From UBA2377 sp964429385 (GTDB lineage Bacteria > Verrucomicrobiota > Verrucomicrobiia > Opitutales > Opitutaceae): 64,000 nucleotides of DNA. The stretch is from NCBI GenBank assembly GCA_964429385.1, contig CAYSBR010000008.1, forward strand, positions 1-64,000. Direction: 5' to 3'. The notes under the pieces are model-generated. The model had not been told where the DNA came from. It saw nothing but the letters and a program-made list of their open reading frames with translations, and searched no databases. Shown here in pieces: positions 18,385 to 26,633 of the stretch. The translations under genes and the position numbers were made by a program. How positions within the stretch are numbered: position 1 is the stretch's first letter; each line of letters begins with the position of its first letter.

Positions 18385-19961
18385 ATCCGGCGAACTGGCG
18401 GCGTTTCTTTGCCTTCGCCTTGCTGACCTTGGTCTTTGCCGGATCGGTCTGGCATGTGCTGTCTCATCGTCGTGCGTCCGCCGGGCCGGATACGATCGAG
18501 CTCTACTTGGGCCACTGGCTGATGCACACGGGAATGCGCGAAGCGTTTGACGCCGCCATTGCCGGTTACCAGCAGCTGCACCCGCAGGTGGTGATCAAGC
18601 AGATCCCCGTGCCGGTGCGTTCCTATGAAGCGTGGGTGCGCACCCAGCTCATCGGCGGTACGGCGCCCGACATCACCGGGATACTGCGGATGAACGAGGA
18701 GTTGATCAGCCGTTATTACCTGCCGCTCACACCCTATCTCGATCGACCCAACCCCTATAATGCCGGCACTCCGCTGGAGGGGGTGCCCTGGCGCGACACT
18801 TTCGTGGACGGGCTCACCGCGATGAGAAATCTCACGCCGACTTCATCGGAGATCTGCGGGATCAGTCTGCAAATCAATACCCAGCGGATTTATTACAACA
18901 AGGAGCTGCTGCAGGCGATCACCGGCGGCACCACGCCGCCGGCGGATTTTGCCGGGCTGGCGGAGTTTGGCCGGCAGGTCGCCGCCTACAATGAACGGAC
19001 CGGCCGCCAGCTGGTGCCGATTGCCGGCAGTGGTCCCTATGCGCAGTATCTCTTCGATTTTCTTCTGCCGTCGCAGACGCAACGGCTCACCCTGGAGGAA
19101 AGCCCCAATCGCAATCTCCGTGTTCTGCCGGTGGAGCTCACCAGCCTCATGCTGGAGGGCAGGCTGGACTACGACACACCGGGGTTGCGCCGGAGCCTGG
19201 AACTGCTGCGCGACATGTCGCTTCTGCTTACGCCGGGTTATCAGCAGTTGCAGCGGGATGACGCCATCTTCGCTTACCTGCAGCAGAATGCGGTGATGTT
19301 GTATGCCGGGAGCTGGGACTATGCGGTGCTCCTGCGGGACGGTCGCTTCACCACCGGAATCGTGTCCCTGCCGATGCCGGTGCCGGAGGATCCGGTGTAT
19401 GGCCCGCTCACGCTGGGGCCGGTTTCCGAAGCGGCGGGCAATCCCGAGGCCATGCTGGGGGTGATCCGCTCCAGCCGGCATCCGGAGGTCGCGCTCGATT
19501 TCCTGCATTACCTCAGCAGCCAGCCGGTCGCCGCGGAATTCGCACAGATCAGCCATCGCATTTCCTCGGTGGTGGGAACGCCGCCGCCGTCCGATGGCGA
19601 CCAGCTCGCGCCACGATTGGAGGGCGCGCTGCCCGGCTTCACCGTGGATTTCCGCTGGTTCTCCGCCGGCAATGCTTCGAATCTTTTCCAACGGCACCGG
19701 CATCTGGCGCTCGGTCCGCGCGGCGATGTGGAGACGTTTGCGGCCCGGCTCAACGCGGAGATGCCCCGTTACCTGCGGCAGGATATGGCCTGGCATCTCC
19801 AGCAGATCCGTCGTGATGCCCAGCGGCTCGATGGGACGATGGCGTTTTATTACACATTGCCGGAAGACGATCCCCGGCGGGAAGCCTGGACGCGCTTGGT
19901 CGAAACCCAGCACCAGCGGCAGTTGGAGAATCTGCATTACCGGCCGTTGACCGAACCCTGA
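18381..19961 (+). CDS. ABC-type extracellular solute-binding protein (family 1-like)
   Basis: 526 residues with a membrane/signal segment at about 8-25. The mature part resembles sugar-type periplasmic binding proteins: an LYLGHWL start strand, FDAAIAGYQQLHPQVVIKQIPVP, TAPDITGI, the INTQRIYYNKELL hinge motif typical of this family, and MLYAGSWDYAVLLRD. It is longer than usual sugar-binding proteins (400-450). No permease or ATPase lies nearby, so transport would need components encoded elsewhere, or it has a sensing role with the coupled TPR-like protein and the two kinases upstream; the latter is speculation. Confidence 0.78.
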   Translation: MNPANWRRFFAFALLTLVFAGSVWHVLSHRRASAGPDTIELYLGHWLMHTGMREAFDAAIAGYQQLHPQVVIKQIPVPVRSYEAWVRTQLIGGTAPDITGILRMNEELISRYYLPLTPYLDRPNPYNAGTPLEGVPWRDTFVDGLTAMRNLTPTSSEICGISLQINTQRIYYNKELLQAITGGTTPPADFAGLAEFGRQVAAYNERTGRQLVPIAGSGPYAQYLFDFLLPSQTQRLTLEESPNRNLRVLPVELTSLMLEGRLDYDTPGLRRSLELLRDMSLLLTPGYQQLQRDDAIFAYLQQNAVMLYAGSWDYAVLLRDGRFTTGIVSLPMPVPEDPVYGPLTLGPVSEAAGNPEAMLGVIRSSRHPEVALDFLHYLSSQPVAAEFAQISHRISSVVGTPPPSDGDQLAPRLEGALPGFTVDFRWFSAGNASNLFQRHRHLALGPRGDVETFAARLNAEMPRYLRQDMAWHLQQIRRDAQRLDGTMAFYYTLPEDDPRREAWTRLVETQHQRQLENLHYRPLTEP

Positions 19962-20020
19962 GCGGCGATGTGGCGCGGGCTTGCGCTCACCCGGGGGCGG
20001 CGTTCCCATGCGCAGTCCGC

Positions 20021-21202
20021 ATGATTCCTGTCGCTGATGCCTTGCAGCTGGTCCTGACCCACGCCGCCCGCGTGGAGTCCGCATCCGTGCCGCTGGGCGA
20101 GGCGTTGGGGCGTACCTTGCGGATGGAGGCGGTGGCGGATGAGGATTCTCCTCCCTTCGATGCCTCGGCGATGGACGGCTATGCGCTGCGTCGGGCGGAT
20201 ATCACCGGGCCGCTGCGCGTGATCGGCGAAGCTGCGGCGGGTGCCTCCTATGCGGGGCGCGTGGGGGCGGGGGAGTGTGTGCGTATTTTCACCGGAGCGC
20301 CTGTACCGGAGGGGGCGGACCGCGTCGTCAAGCAAGAGGACGTGGTCCGCACGGGCGATCAGATCCGCGTGTCCTGCATAGATGGCCCGGATCATATCCG
20401 CCGTCGGGGTGAGAACCGAAAGCGGGGCGATGTGGTCGTGCCCGCGGGGGCGTGGTTGGGTGCGCCGGAACTGGCGGCATTGGCCGCGACGGGGATTGAG
20501 CAACCGGTGGTCACGCGGGCGCCGCGGTGTGTGCACCTGGTGACCGGGGATGAACTGGTGTCGCTGGGCCAAACACCGGCACCGGGGCAGATTCGCGACA
20601 GCAATTCGACCTTGGTCGCGGCCCTGTTGCGGAGACACGGCGCAGTGCTCGCGGCCCACGGCCATGCCGGCGACGACCTTGCCGCCGCCCAGGCGGCGGT
20701 GGAGGCGATGCCCGCGCACGAAGTGCTGCTCATTTCCGGCGGCGCCAGTGTCGGGGATCGTGACATTGCGCGTCCGCTGCTGGAGGCGCTCGGTTACACG
20801 CTGCATTTTCAGGCGGTGAACCTTCGGCCGGGCAAGCCGCTGACCTTTGCCAGTCGGGGCTCGCGCCTGGCTTTCGCACTGCCGGGCAATCCGGTTTCAC
20901 ACTGGGTGGTTTTCCACCTGTTTGTGGCGCCGGTGCTGCGCGCGCTGGAGACCGGGCGGGCGGTGGAGCCCGTCCGGCTGCGGGGGCGGATCGCCGAGGG
21001 GGGCCGATTGCTCCCGCCCGATGCGCGTATCACCTACTGGCCGGCTACGGCCACGGTGGTGGCGGGTGCCTATGCGCTGACCCTGCGTCCGCTCATGAGC
21101 TCGGGCGACAGCAGTGGTCTCGTCGGCGCAAATGCGTTGGTGCCGTGGCCGCCGGGCGGCTTCGCCCCGGGGGGCGAGGTGGAATTTATACATTGTCCAT
21201 GA
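20021..21202 (+). CDS. moeA: molybdopterin molybdenumtransferase MoeA
   Basis: Inserts molybdate into adenylylated molybdopterin, the last common step of Moco synthesis. 393 residues. Recognised by PPFDASAMDGYALR, RIFTGAPVPEGADRVVKQED, RRRGENRKRGDVV, DELVSLGQTPAPGQIRDSN, the MogA-like fold ISGGASVGDRD and the substrate loop LRPGKPLTFA with LPGNPVSHW. The ATG at 20021 is chosen because the family starts at IPVADALQLV; the open frame upstream adds 17 residues without homology. First gene of the Moco cluster; overlaps moaC by 4 bases. Confidence 0.95.
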   Translation: MIPVADALQLVLTHAARVESASVPLGEALGRTLRMEAVADEDSPPFDASAMDGYALRRADITGPLRVIGEAAAGASYAGRVGAGECVRIFTGAPVPEGADRVVKQEDVVRTGDQIRVSCIDGPDHIRRRGENRKRGDVVVPAGAWLGAPELAALAATGIEQPVVTRAPRCVHLVTGDELVSLGQTPAPGQIRDSNSTLVAALLRRHGAVLAAHGHAGDDLAAAQAAVEAMPAHEVLLISGGASVGDRDIARPLLEALGYTLHFQAVNLRPGKPLTFASRGSRLAFALPGNPVSHWVVFHLFVAPVLRALETGRAVEPVRLRGRIAEGGRLLPPDARITYWPATATVVAGAYALTLRPLMSSGDSSGLVGANALVPWPPGGFAPGGEVEFIHCP

Positions 21203-21657
21203 AAGCAACTCCGACCCGATTCAGCCACCTCGACCCCGCCGGCCGCGCCCGGATGGTGGATGTGGGCGACAAGCCCGATTCCGTGCGCGTGGCAGTCGCC
21301 GAAGGCCGGCTCACTTGCGCGCGAGCCACGATCCGTCAGTTGCGCGCGCAGGCGTTGCCCAAGGGCGATGTGCTCACGGTGGCGAAAATCGCGGGCATCC
21401 AGGCGGCGAAAAACACCAGTGCGCTGATCCCGCTCTGTCATCCGCTGGCGCTGACGTCCGTGGAGGTGGATTTCACCGTGCGCGCCGCCGCCATCCTGGT
21501 GCGCGCCACGGTGCGCACGACGGGGAAGACGGGGGTTGAAATGGAGGCGCTCACGGCGGTCTCCGTCGCGGCCCTGACGATCTACGATATGTGCAAGGCG
21601 GTGGACAAGGGGATGAGCCTTGAAGGCATCCGTGTGGTGAAAAAGACGAAGCAATGA
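21199..21657 (+). CDS. moaC: cyclic pyranopterin monophosphate synthase MoaC
   Basis: Converts the MoaA product to cyclic pyranopterin monophosphate. 152 residues. Signatures: FSHLDPAGRARMVDVGDK, KGDVLTVAKIAGIQAAKNTS, LIPLCHPLALTSV with the conserved Cys-His, and GVEMEALTAVSVAALTIYDM followed by CKAVDKGM with the catalytic Lys and Asp. The start ATG overlaps the moeA stop (ATGA) and its own stop overlaps the mog start, so the three genes are translationally coupled. Confidence 0.95.
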   Translation: MKATPTRFSHLDPAGRARMVDVGDKPDSVRVAVAEGRLTCARATIRQLRAQALPKGDVLTVAKIAGIQAAKNTSALIPLCHPLALTSVEVDFTVRAAAILVRATVRTTGKTGVEMEALTAVSVAALTIYDMCKAVDKGMSLEGIRVVKKTKQ

Positions 21658-22145
21658 AGATCGCGCGCGTCACCCTCAGCGACCGGGCGGCTTCCGGGAT
21701 TTATGCGGATGAGAGCGGGCCGGAGATCGAGCGCGTCATCGCGCAGCATTTTGCCGAGCGGCTGGAGTGGGTCCGCGTAGTGCTGCCCGACGACCGGGCC
21801 GGATTGGAACAGGCTTTGCGCCGGCTCACGGACGAGGAGCAGTGCCTGCTGGTTGTCACCACGGGAGGCACGGGCCCGTCGCCGCGTGACATCACGCCCG
21901 AGGCGACGCGGGCCGTGCTGGACAAGGAGCTGCCCGGTTTTGGCGAGGTGATGCGGATGCAGAGTTATTCCAAGGTAAAGACGGCGATCCTTTCCCGCGC
22001 CACGGCGGGGGTGCGCGGGCGCGCCCTCATCATCAATCTGCCCGGGCGGCCGCGTGCCATTGGCGAATGCCTGCCCCTGCTGACCCCGGCCATTGCCGAG
22101 GCGCTCGATCATATCGCGGGTTTTCGTCCCCGGCTGGCGGAGTAA
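21654..22145 (+). CDS. mog: molybdopterin adenylyltransferase (MogA/MoaB family)
   Basis: Adenylylates molybdopterin before metal insertion by MoeA. 163 residues. Motifs: IARVTLSDRAASGIYADESGP, VVTTGGTGPSPRDITPEAT and LIINLPGRPRAIGECL, matching the MogA branch (SDR and PRDITPEAT). Starts within the moaC stop (ATGA). Confidence 0.92.
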   Translation: MKIARVTLSDRAASGIYADESGPEIERVIAQHFAERLEWVRVVLPDDRAGLEQALRRLTDEEQCLLVVTTGGTGPSPRDITPEATRAVLDKELPGFGEVMRMQSYSKVKTAILSRATAGVRGRALIINLPGRPRAIGECLPLLTPAIAEALDHIAGFRPRLAE

Positions 22146-22222
22146 GCGGGCGAATCGCGCGGGTGATCGGCCAGGCCGTTCCGGTGCTTGCCTGGACAGG
22201 GTCGAATAGAAAAACTCGGCGC

Positions 22223-22585
22223 GTGCCCAAGTCATCCGCCGCCCTTTCGATCGAGCCGCGCTTTCGGATCAATCATGGCCGGCGCCTGGGATTTGGTCCG
22301 GGCAAGGCGGATCTGCTCGGGCAGATCGAGCAGACGGGATCCATCACCGAGGCGGCGAAGGCGATGGGCATGTCCTACATGCGGGCCTGGACGCTGATCA
22401 AAAGCATGGAGCACGGGTTCGCGGAGCCCTTGGTGAGGAAGGTCCGCGGCGGTCACACCCATGGCGGCGCGGAGCTGACCGATACCGGGAAGCAGGTGCT
22501 TGAAATCTATCGTGAGCTTGAGGACGGCGTGTTGCCGGCGGTGCGCCGGGCGAAAAAACGACTGGGGCCGTTGTTGCAGGGATGA
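22223..22585 (+). CDS. ModE-like winged-helix regulator (DNA-binding domain only)
   Basis: 120 residues beginning at GTG 22223. The whole protein corresponds to the N-terminal LysR-type winged helix of ModE: FGPGKADLLGQIEQTGSITEAAKAMGMSYMRAW, TLIKSMEHGF and a wing with GGHTHGGAELTDTGKQVLE, then a C-terminal helix. The two molybdate-binding TOBE/Mop domains of classical ModE are missing. Position inside the Moco/mod cluster supports a role in molybdate-linked regulation. The only in-frame ATG/GTG that avoids a large overlap with mog is the GTG used here. A palindrome 15 bases past the stop could be its operator. Confidence 0.8.
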   Translation: MPKSSAALSIEPRFRINHGRRLGFGPGKADLLGQIEQTGSITEAAKAMGMSYMRAWTLIKSMEHGFAEPLVRKVRGGHTHGGAELTDTGKQVLEIYRELEDGVLPAVRRAKKRLGPLLQG

Positions 22586-22600
22586 CGGCCGCGGAGTGCG

Positions 22601-22626
22601 CCGACATATTCTATTGAATAGGTCGG
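22601..22626. promoter_or_regulatory. palindrome upstream of the mod genes, candidate ModE-like operator
   Basis: CCGACATATTC (22601-22611) against GAATAGGTCGG (22616-22626): 11 of 13 positions pair about the centre. AT-rich half-sites with TAT at this spacing recall ModE boxes. It lies 24 bases before the first gene of the exported-protein/modABC unit. Binding is an inference. Confidence 0.5.
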
Positions 22627-22649
22627 AAGCCTGGGCCAGCAAGGCAGGC

Positions 22650-23168
22650 ATGAGTCTCCGGTTGTCGGTCTGGCTGATCCTTTTGTTCGCAGGCATGCCT
22701 GTGTGGGCGGCGCCTCTGCTGACGGTCGTTTATCAGGATCAGCGCCGGGAGTTCACGGCGGAGGACCTTGCCGGATTGCCGAAAACGGAAGCCGAGGCCG
22801 TGGTGCGCGGGGAGCCCCATCGGTATCGCGGGGTCGCGGTGCGCGATGTGCTGGCCCGGCTGGGGCTGCCTTCGGGCCGCGACATGCGAGGGGCGGCCCT
22901 TTCGCTGGTGGTGCGGGCGGAGGCGGCGGATGGCTATGCGGTGGTGTTTGCGCTGGCGGAGTTCGACGCGGCGTTCCGATCCCAGGCGATCCTGTTGGCG
23001 GACACCCGTGATGGAGCGCCCCTCCCGCCGTGGGAAGGGCCTTTGCAGATCATTTGTCCCGGCGATCTGCGCGGTGCCCGTTCCGTGCGGCAGGTGGTCT
23101 CGCTGGAAGTGATTCCGCTGCCGTCGGCACGCCCGCGGCAAAGAATGAAGGCGGAGGGCGCGCCATGA
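22650..23168 (+). CDS. exported molybdopterin-binding-fold protein
   Basis: 172 residues with a signal peptide (residues 1-20, cleavage near VWAAP). The mature part resembles the small sulfite-oxidase-type molybdopterin domain: FTAEDLAGLPKTEAEAVVRG, HRYRGVAVRDVLARLGL, DGYAVVFALAEFD and GPLQIICPGDLRGARSVRQVVSLEVI. The Cys that coordinates molybdenum in true enzymes is not at its expected place, so it may bind cofactor weakly or not be an enzyme. The stop overlaps the modA start by 4 bases, tying it to molybdate uptake. Confidence 0.7.
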   Translation: MSLRLSVWLILLFAGMPVWAAPLLTVVYQDQRREFTAEDLAGLPKTEAEAVVRGEPHRYRGVAVRDVLARLGLPSGRDMRGAALSLVVRAEAADGYAVVFALAEFDAAFRSQAILLADTRDGAPLPPWEGPLQIICPGDLRGARSVRQVVSLEVIPLPSARPRQRMKAEGAP

Positions 23169-23929
23169 ATCGTTTTTTCATCCGCTGGCTGCTGGCCGGC
23201 TGCCTTTCTCTTCTCCTGTTATCGTGGACACGCGCGGAGGAGCTGACGGTGTTTGCCGCCGCCAGCCTGTCGGATGTGCTGCGGGAAATCGCTCCGCGCT
23301 ACGAGGCGGAGACCGGCGTGTCGCTGCGGTTCAATTTCGGCAGTTCGGGTTTGCTGGCGCGGCAGATCAAGGAAGGCGCGCGGGCGGATGTGTTTTTCTC
23401 GGCGGATGAGGCGCGGATGGATGAGCTGGCCGCGGCGGGGTTGGTCGTGGCCGGGACGCGCCGGAGCCTGCTGGCCAACACCCTTGTCATCATCGTGCCA
23501 GCGGATGCGGAGGGAGCGATTGCCACGCCGGCGGATCTGGTGGGAACGCGGGTGCGCCGCCTGGCGTTGGGTGAAACACAATCGGTGCCCGCGGGCATCT
23601 ATGCGCGGGAGTATCTCACCGGCCTCGGGCTTTGGGAGAAACTGGCGGCAAAAGTGGTGCCGCTGGCCAATGTCCGGGCGACACTTGCCGCGGTGGCATC
23701 GGGCAACGCCGATGCGGGGATGGTTTATCGCACGGATGCGCTGGGCTCGCGCCAGGTGCGGATCGCCTATGCGGTGCCGGCGGCGGAAGGCCCGGCCATT
23801 TCGTATCCGGTGGCGGTGATCGCCGAGGGGCGCGCGCCCAGCCGGGCGGGGGAGTTTGTCAATCATCTGGCTTCGGCCGAAGCGCGGGCCCTCTTTGTCC
23901 GCCACGGTTTCCTGCCGTTGGAGGATTGA
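23165..23929 (+). CDS. modA: molybdate-binding periplasmic protein ModA
   Basis: Captures molybdate (or tungstate) for the ModBC transporter. 254 residues with a signal peptide ending near TRAEE. Family motifs: LTVFAAASLSDVLREIA, FGSSGLLARQI, ADVFFSADEARMD, LGETQSVPAGIYAREYL and SGNADAGMVYRTDAL. The ATG at 23165 lies within the stop of the preceding gene (ATGA). Confidence 0.95.
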   Translation: MNRFFIRWLLAGCLSLLLLSWTRAEELTVFAAASLSDVLREIAPRYEAETGVSLRFNFGSSGLLARQIKEGARADVFFSADEARMDELAAAGLVVAGTRRSLLANTLVIIVPADAEGAIATPADLVGTRVRRLALGETQSVPAGIYAREYLTGLGLWEKLAAKVVPLANVRATLAAVASGNADAGMVYRTDALGSRQVRIAYAVPAAEGPAISYPVAVIAEGRAPSRAGEFVNHLASAEARALFVRHGFLPLED

Positions 23930-23942
23930 GCCGGTGGCGAGC

Positions 23943-24605
23943 ATGGAAATCTGGCAGGTCACCGCGTTTTCGCTGGGTGTCGCCGCGTTGAGCACGGTGC
24001 TGATTCTGCCGGCAGGGGTTGCCTTGGCCTGGCTGCTGGCGCGCGGCCAATGGCCGGGCAAGTCGCTGGTGGAGACCCTGGTGGCGCTGCCACTGGTGAT
24101 TCCTCCGGTCGCAACCGGGTTGATTTTGCTCAAGCTGCTGGGCCGGCGCGGTCCGATTGGGGCCTTTGTCGAAAGGACATTCGGCTGGGAAATCGTCTTT
24201 ACCTGGAAAGCGGTGGTGATCGCGGTGGCGATCATGGCGTTTCCGCTGCTGGTGCGGACGGCGCGGGTGGCCTTCGAGAACGTCAACCCGCGGTTGGAGC
24301 AGGTGGCGCGGACACTGGGCGCGGGACCTTGGCGCGTGTTTTTCACCGTGACGCTGCCGCTCGCGGCGCGTGGCGTGGCCGCGGGCGTCGTGCTGGCCTT
24401 TGCGCGGGCGCTGGGTGAATTTGGCGCCACGGTCATGGTGGCGGGTTTCATCCCCGGTCAGACCGCGACGCTGTCGCTGTCCATCTATCATCTCGTGCAG
24501 CTCGGGCGTGATACGGAGGCCGGAGTGCTGCTGGTCATTTCCCTGTTGCTCGCGTTCGGCGCGGTGGGGCTGAGCGAATGGTTTATGCGGAGGCGGCGCG
24601 CATGA
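23943..24605 (+). CDS. modB: molybdate ABC transporter permease ModB
   Basis: Inner-membrane channel of the molybdate importer. 220 residues, five or six helices. Carries the ModB type EAA loop (LEQVARTLGAGPWRVFFTVTLPL) and FARALGEFGATVMVAGFIPGQT, which is diagnostic of molybdate permeases. Starts 13 bases after modA; a GTG at 23934 is an alternative start. The stop overlaps the modC start (ATGA). Confidence 0.94.
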   Translation: MEIWQVTAFSLGVAALSTVLILPAGVALAWLLARGQWPGKSLVETLVALPLVIPPVATGLILLKLLGRRGPIGAFVERTFGWEIVFTWKAVVIAVAIMAFPLLVRTARVAFENVNPRLEQVARTLGAGPWRVFFTVTLPLAARGVAAGVVLAFARALGEFGATVMVAGFIPGQTATLSLSIYHLVQLGRDTEAGVLLVISLLLAFGAVGLSEWFMRRRRA

Positions 24606-25354
24606 GCATCACACTACGTAACGTGCGATTGTCTCTGGCGGATTTCACCCTGGAGGTGGATCTCGCCTTGGCGGGCAGAGTCACCGCGCTGTTCGGCCCT
24701 TCGGGAGCAGGCAAGACGACTTTGCTGGAGATCATCGCCGGGTTGCGTCGGCCGGAGGCGGGCGGCGTGATGGTGGCAGGCGAGACGCTGACTGAGGTGG
24801 CGAAAAAACTACATGTGCCGCCACAGCGACGGGCCATCGGCTACTTGCCGCAGGACGACGCACTGTTTCCCCATCTCAACGTCCGCCAGAACCTGCTGTA
24901 TGGCCGGGGCGCTCGCGGCGCGGTGGTCGATGGTCCGGACTATGACCATGTGGTGGAGGTGCTGGAAATCGGTCCGCTCGTGGGTCGTGCGACGGGCACG
25001 CTTTCCGGTGGCGAGCGCCAGCGGGTGGCGCTGGGCCGGGCATTGCTGGCGAATCCCCGGTTGCTCTTGCTCGATGAACCGCTGGCCCGGCTTGATGTCG
25101 CGCTGAAGGAGCGGTTGCGACCCTGTCTCCAGCGCGTGTGCCGCACTTTTTCCCTGCCGGTGATCTATGTCACCCATGCGCCGGATGAGGTGATGGCCTT
25201 GTGTGACGACGTCGTGGTGCTGGCGAGAGGCCGTGTCACGCATCATGCGGCACCGTCCGCGCTGTTCACGCTTTCCGCTCAACCCCGCTACGAATTTAAC
25301 CCGGACTCCTCGCTTCCGGAGACAGAGCCCTTCCGGTCTTTTCCTTTGAGATAA
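24602..25354 (+). CDS. modC: molybdate ABC transporter ATPase ModC (no TOBE domain)
   Basis: Energises the molybdate importer. 250 residues. Walker A GPSGAGKTT, Q-loop YLPQDDALFPHLNV, signature LSGGERQRVALGRALL, Walker B LLLLDEPLARLD and switch His in VTHAPDE. It is about 100 residues shorter than the E. coli protein because the C-terminal molybdate-binding TOBE domain is absent. Confidence 0.93.
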   Translation: MSITLRNVRLSLADFTLEVDLALAGRVTALFGPSGAGKTTLLEIIAGLRRPEAGGVMVAGETLTEVAKKLHVPPQRRAIGYLPQDDALFPHLNVRQNLLYGRGARGAVVDGPDYDHVVEVLEIGPLVGRATGTLSGGERQRVALGRALLANPRLLLLDEPLARLDVALKERLRPCLQRVCRTFSLPVIYVTHAPDEVMALCDDVVVLARGRVTHHAAPSALFTLSAQPRYEFNPDSSLPETEPFRSFPLR

Positions 25355-25387
25355 CGGCGGGTTGGACTCTCTTTACTGTACCTCGGC

Positions 25388-26365
25388 ATGCCCTTCGACC
25401 GCTACAATCGTGACATCAGTTACCTGCGCATCTCGCTCACGGATGCCTGCAACCTGCGCTGTGTCTATTGCATGCCGGAGGACATGACCTTCCGCCCGCG
25501 GGAGGAGCTGCTTTCCGACGACGAGCTGCGCCGGCTCATCAGCCGCTTTGCGGCGGTCGGCTTTCGCAAGATCCGGTTCACCGGCGGCGAGCCCACATTA
25601 AGGGCGTCGCTGGTCGATTTGGTGGCGCATGCCGCTCAGACGCCGGGGATCGAGACCATCGGGCTGACGACCAACGGGGTGTTGCTCGACCGGTTGGCCG
25701 CACCGTTGCGCGCGGCCGGCCTGCGTTCGGTCAACCTCTCGATTGACACACTGGACCCGGAAAAATTCCGGCGCATCACCCGGTGGGGAAAACTCGATCG
25801 CGTATTGGCGGGGCTTGATGCCGCCGCCGAAGCGGGGCTGCGCATCAAGCTCAATGCGGTGGTTTCCCGCGGGGAGAACGACCACGACGATGTCATCGCG
25901 CTGGCGCGCTACACGCTCGCGCAGCCCTGGCAGGTGCGGTTCATCGAGCAGATGCCGTTCGGCAACAATGCCGTTTTCCAGAATCGCAGCCGCGTGACGG
26001 AGGACGCATTGCTGGCCGTGCTGGCGGATGCCTATGGTCCGTTGGAGCTCGTCAACCACGGCCGGCTCGATGGCGAAGCGCGGCTCTACCGCATCGCCGG
26101 GGCGGCGGGCAGCATCGGTTTCATCAGCCCGATCTCCAAGCCGTTCTGCGCGGACTGCAACCGGCTGCGGCTGACGGCGGAGGGCATCCTGCGGCTCTGC
26201 CTGCTGCGCGATAATGAAGTGGATCTGCGGCCGTTGCTGCGCGGCGGAGCGGATGATGCGGCGATTGATCACTGTATTCGCGAAGCCGTTCATGGCAAAC
26301 CGTGGGGGCATGGTTTGGATGAGCAGGTGATTCCCACCCGCGGCATGTCGGAGATCGGTGGCTGA
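25388..26365 (+). CDS. moaA: GTP 3',8-cyclase MoaA
   Basis: Radical SAM enzyme for the first step of Moco synthesis. 325 residues. N-terminal cluster C21-x3-C25-x2-C28 in DACNLRCVYCMPE, SAM-binding GGEPTLR, and the C-terminal second cluster with FCADCNRLRLTAEGILRLCL. The tail ends IPTRGMSEIGG, the conserved double-Gly end needed for activity. Lies 33 bases after modC and 12 before moaD. Confidence 0.96.
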   Translation: MPFDRYNRDISYLRISLTDACNLRCVYCMPEDMTFRPREELLSDDELRRLISRFAAVGFRKIRFTGGEPTLRASLVDLVAHAAQTPGIETIGLTTNGVLLDRLAAPLRAAGLRSVNLSIDTLDPEKFRRITRWGKLDRVLAGLDAAAEAGLRIKLNAVVSRGENDHDDVIALARYTLAQPWQVRFIEQMPFGNNAVFQNRSRVTEDALLAVLADAYGPLELVNHGRLDGEARLYRIAGAAGSIGFISPISKPFCADCNRLRLTAEGILRLCLLRDNEVDLRPLLRGGADDAAIDHCIREAVHGKPWGHGLDEQVIPTRGMSEIGG

Positions 26366-26377
26366 ACTCTTTTGATC

Positions 26378-26629
26378 ATGAGTGAGTCCCGTAAAATTCA
26401 GGTCAGATTTTTCGCGGTGCTGCGTGAGCAGGCCGGGGTTTCCTCGCTCGAATGCGAGACCGCGGCGCGCACGCCGGCGGAGCTTTACGCAGAGTTGCAG
26501 TCCGGGCGCGGGCTCACGCTGCCGGCCGCACTGCTGCGGGTGTCGGTCAACGAGCGCTATGCGGACATGGCCGCGCCGCTGCAGACCGGCGACCGTGTGG
26601 TTTTCATTCCGCCCGTGGCCGGAGGTTGA
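26378..26629 (+). CDS. moaD: molybdopterin synthase sulfur carrier subunit MoaD
   Basis: 83-residue ubiquitin-like sulfur carrier. Starts QVRFFAVLREQAG and ends VVFIPPVAGG; the terminal Gly-Gly is the site of adenylylation and thiocarboxylation. The ATG at 26378 is preferred over a TTG two codons upstream. Its activating enzyme and partner are both fused in the next gene, 4 bases away. Confidence 0.94.
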   Translation: MSESRKIQVRFFAVLREQAGVSSLECETAARTPAELYAELQSGRGLTLPAALLRVSVNERYADMAAPLQTGDRVVFIPPVAGG

Positions 26630-26633
26630 GACG

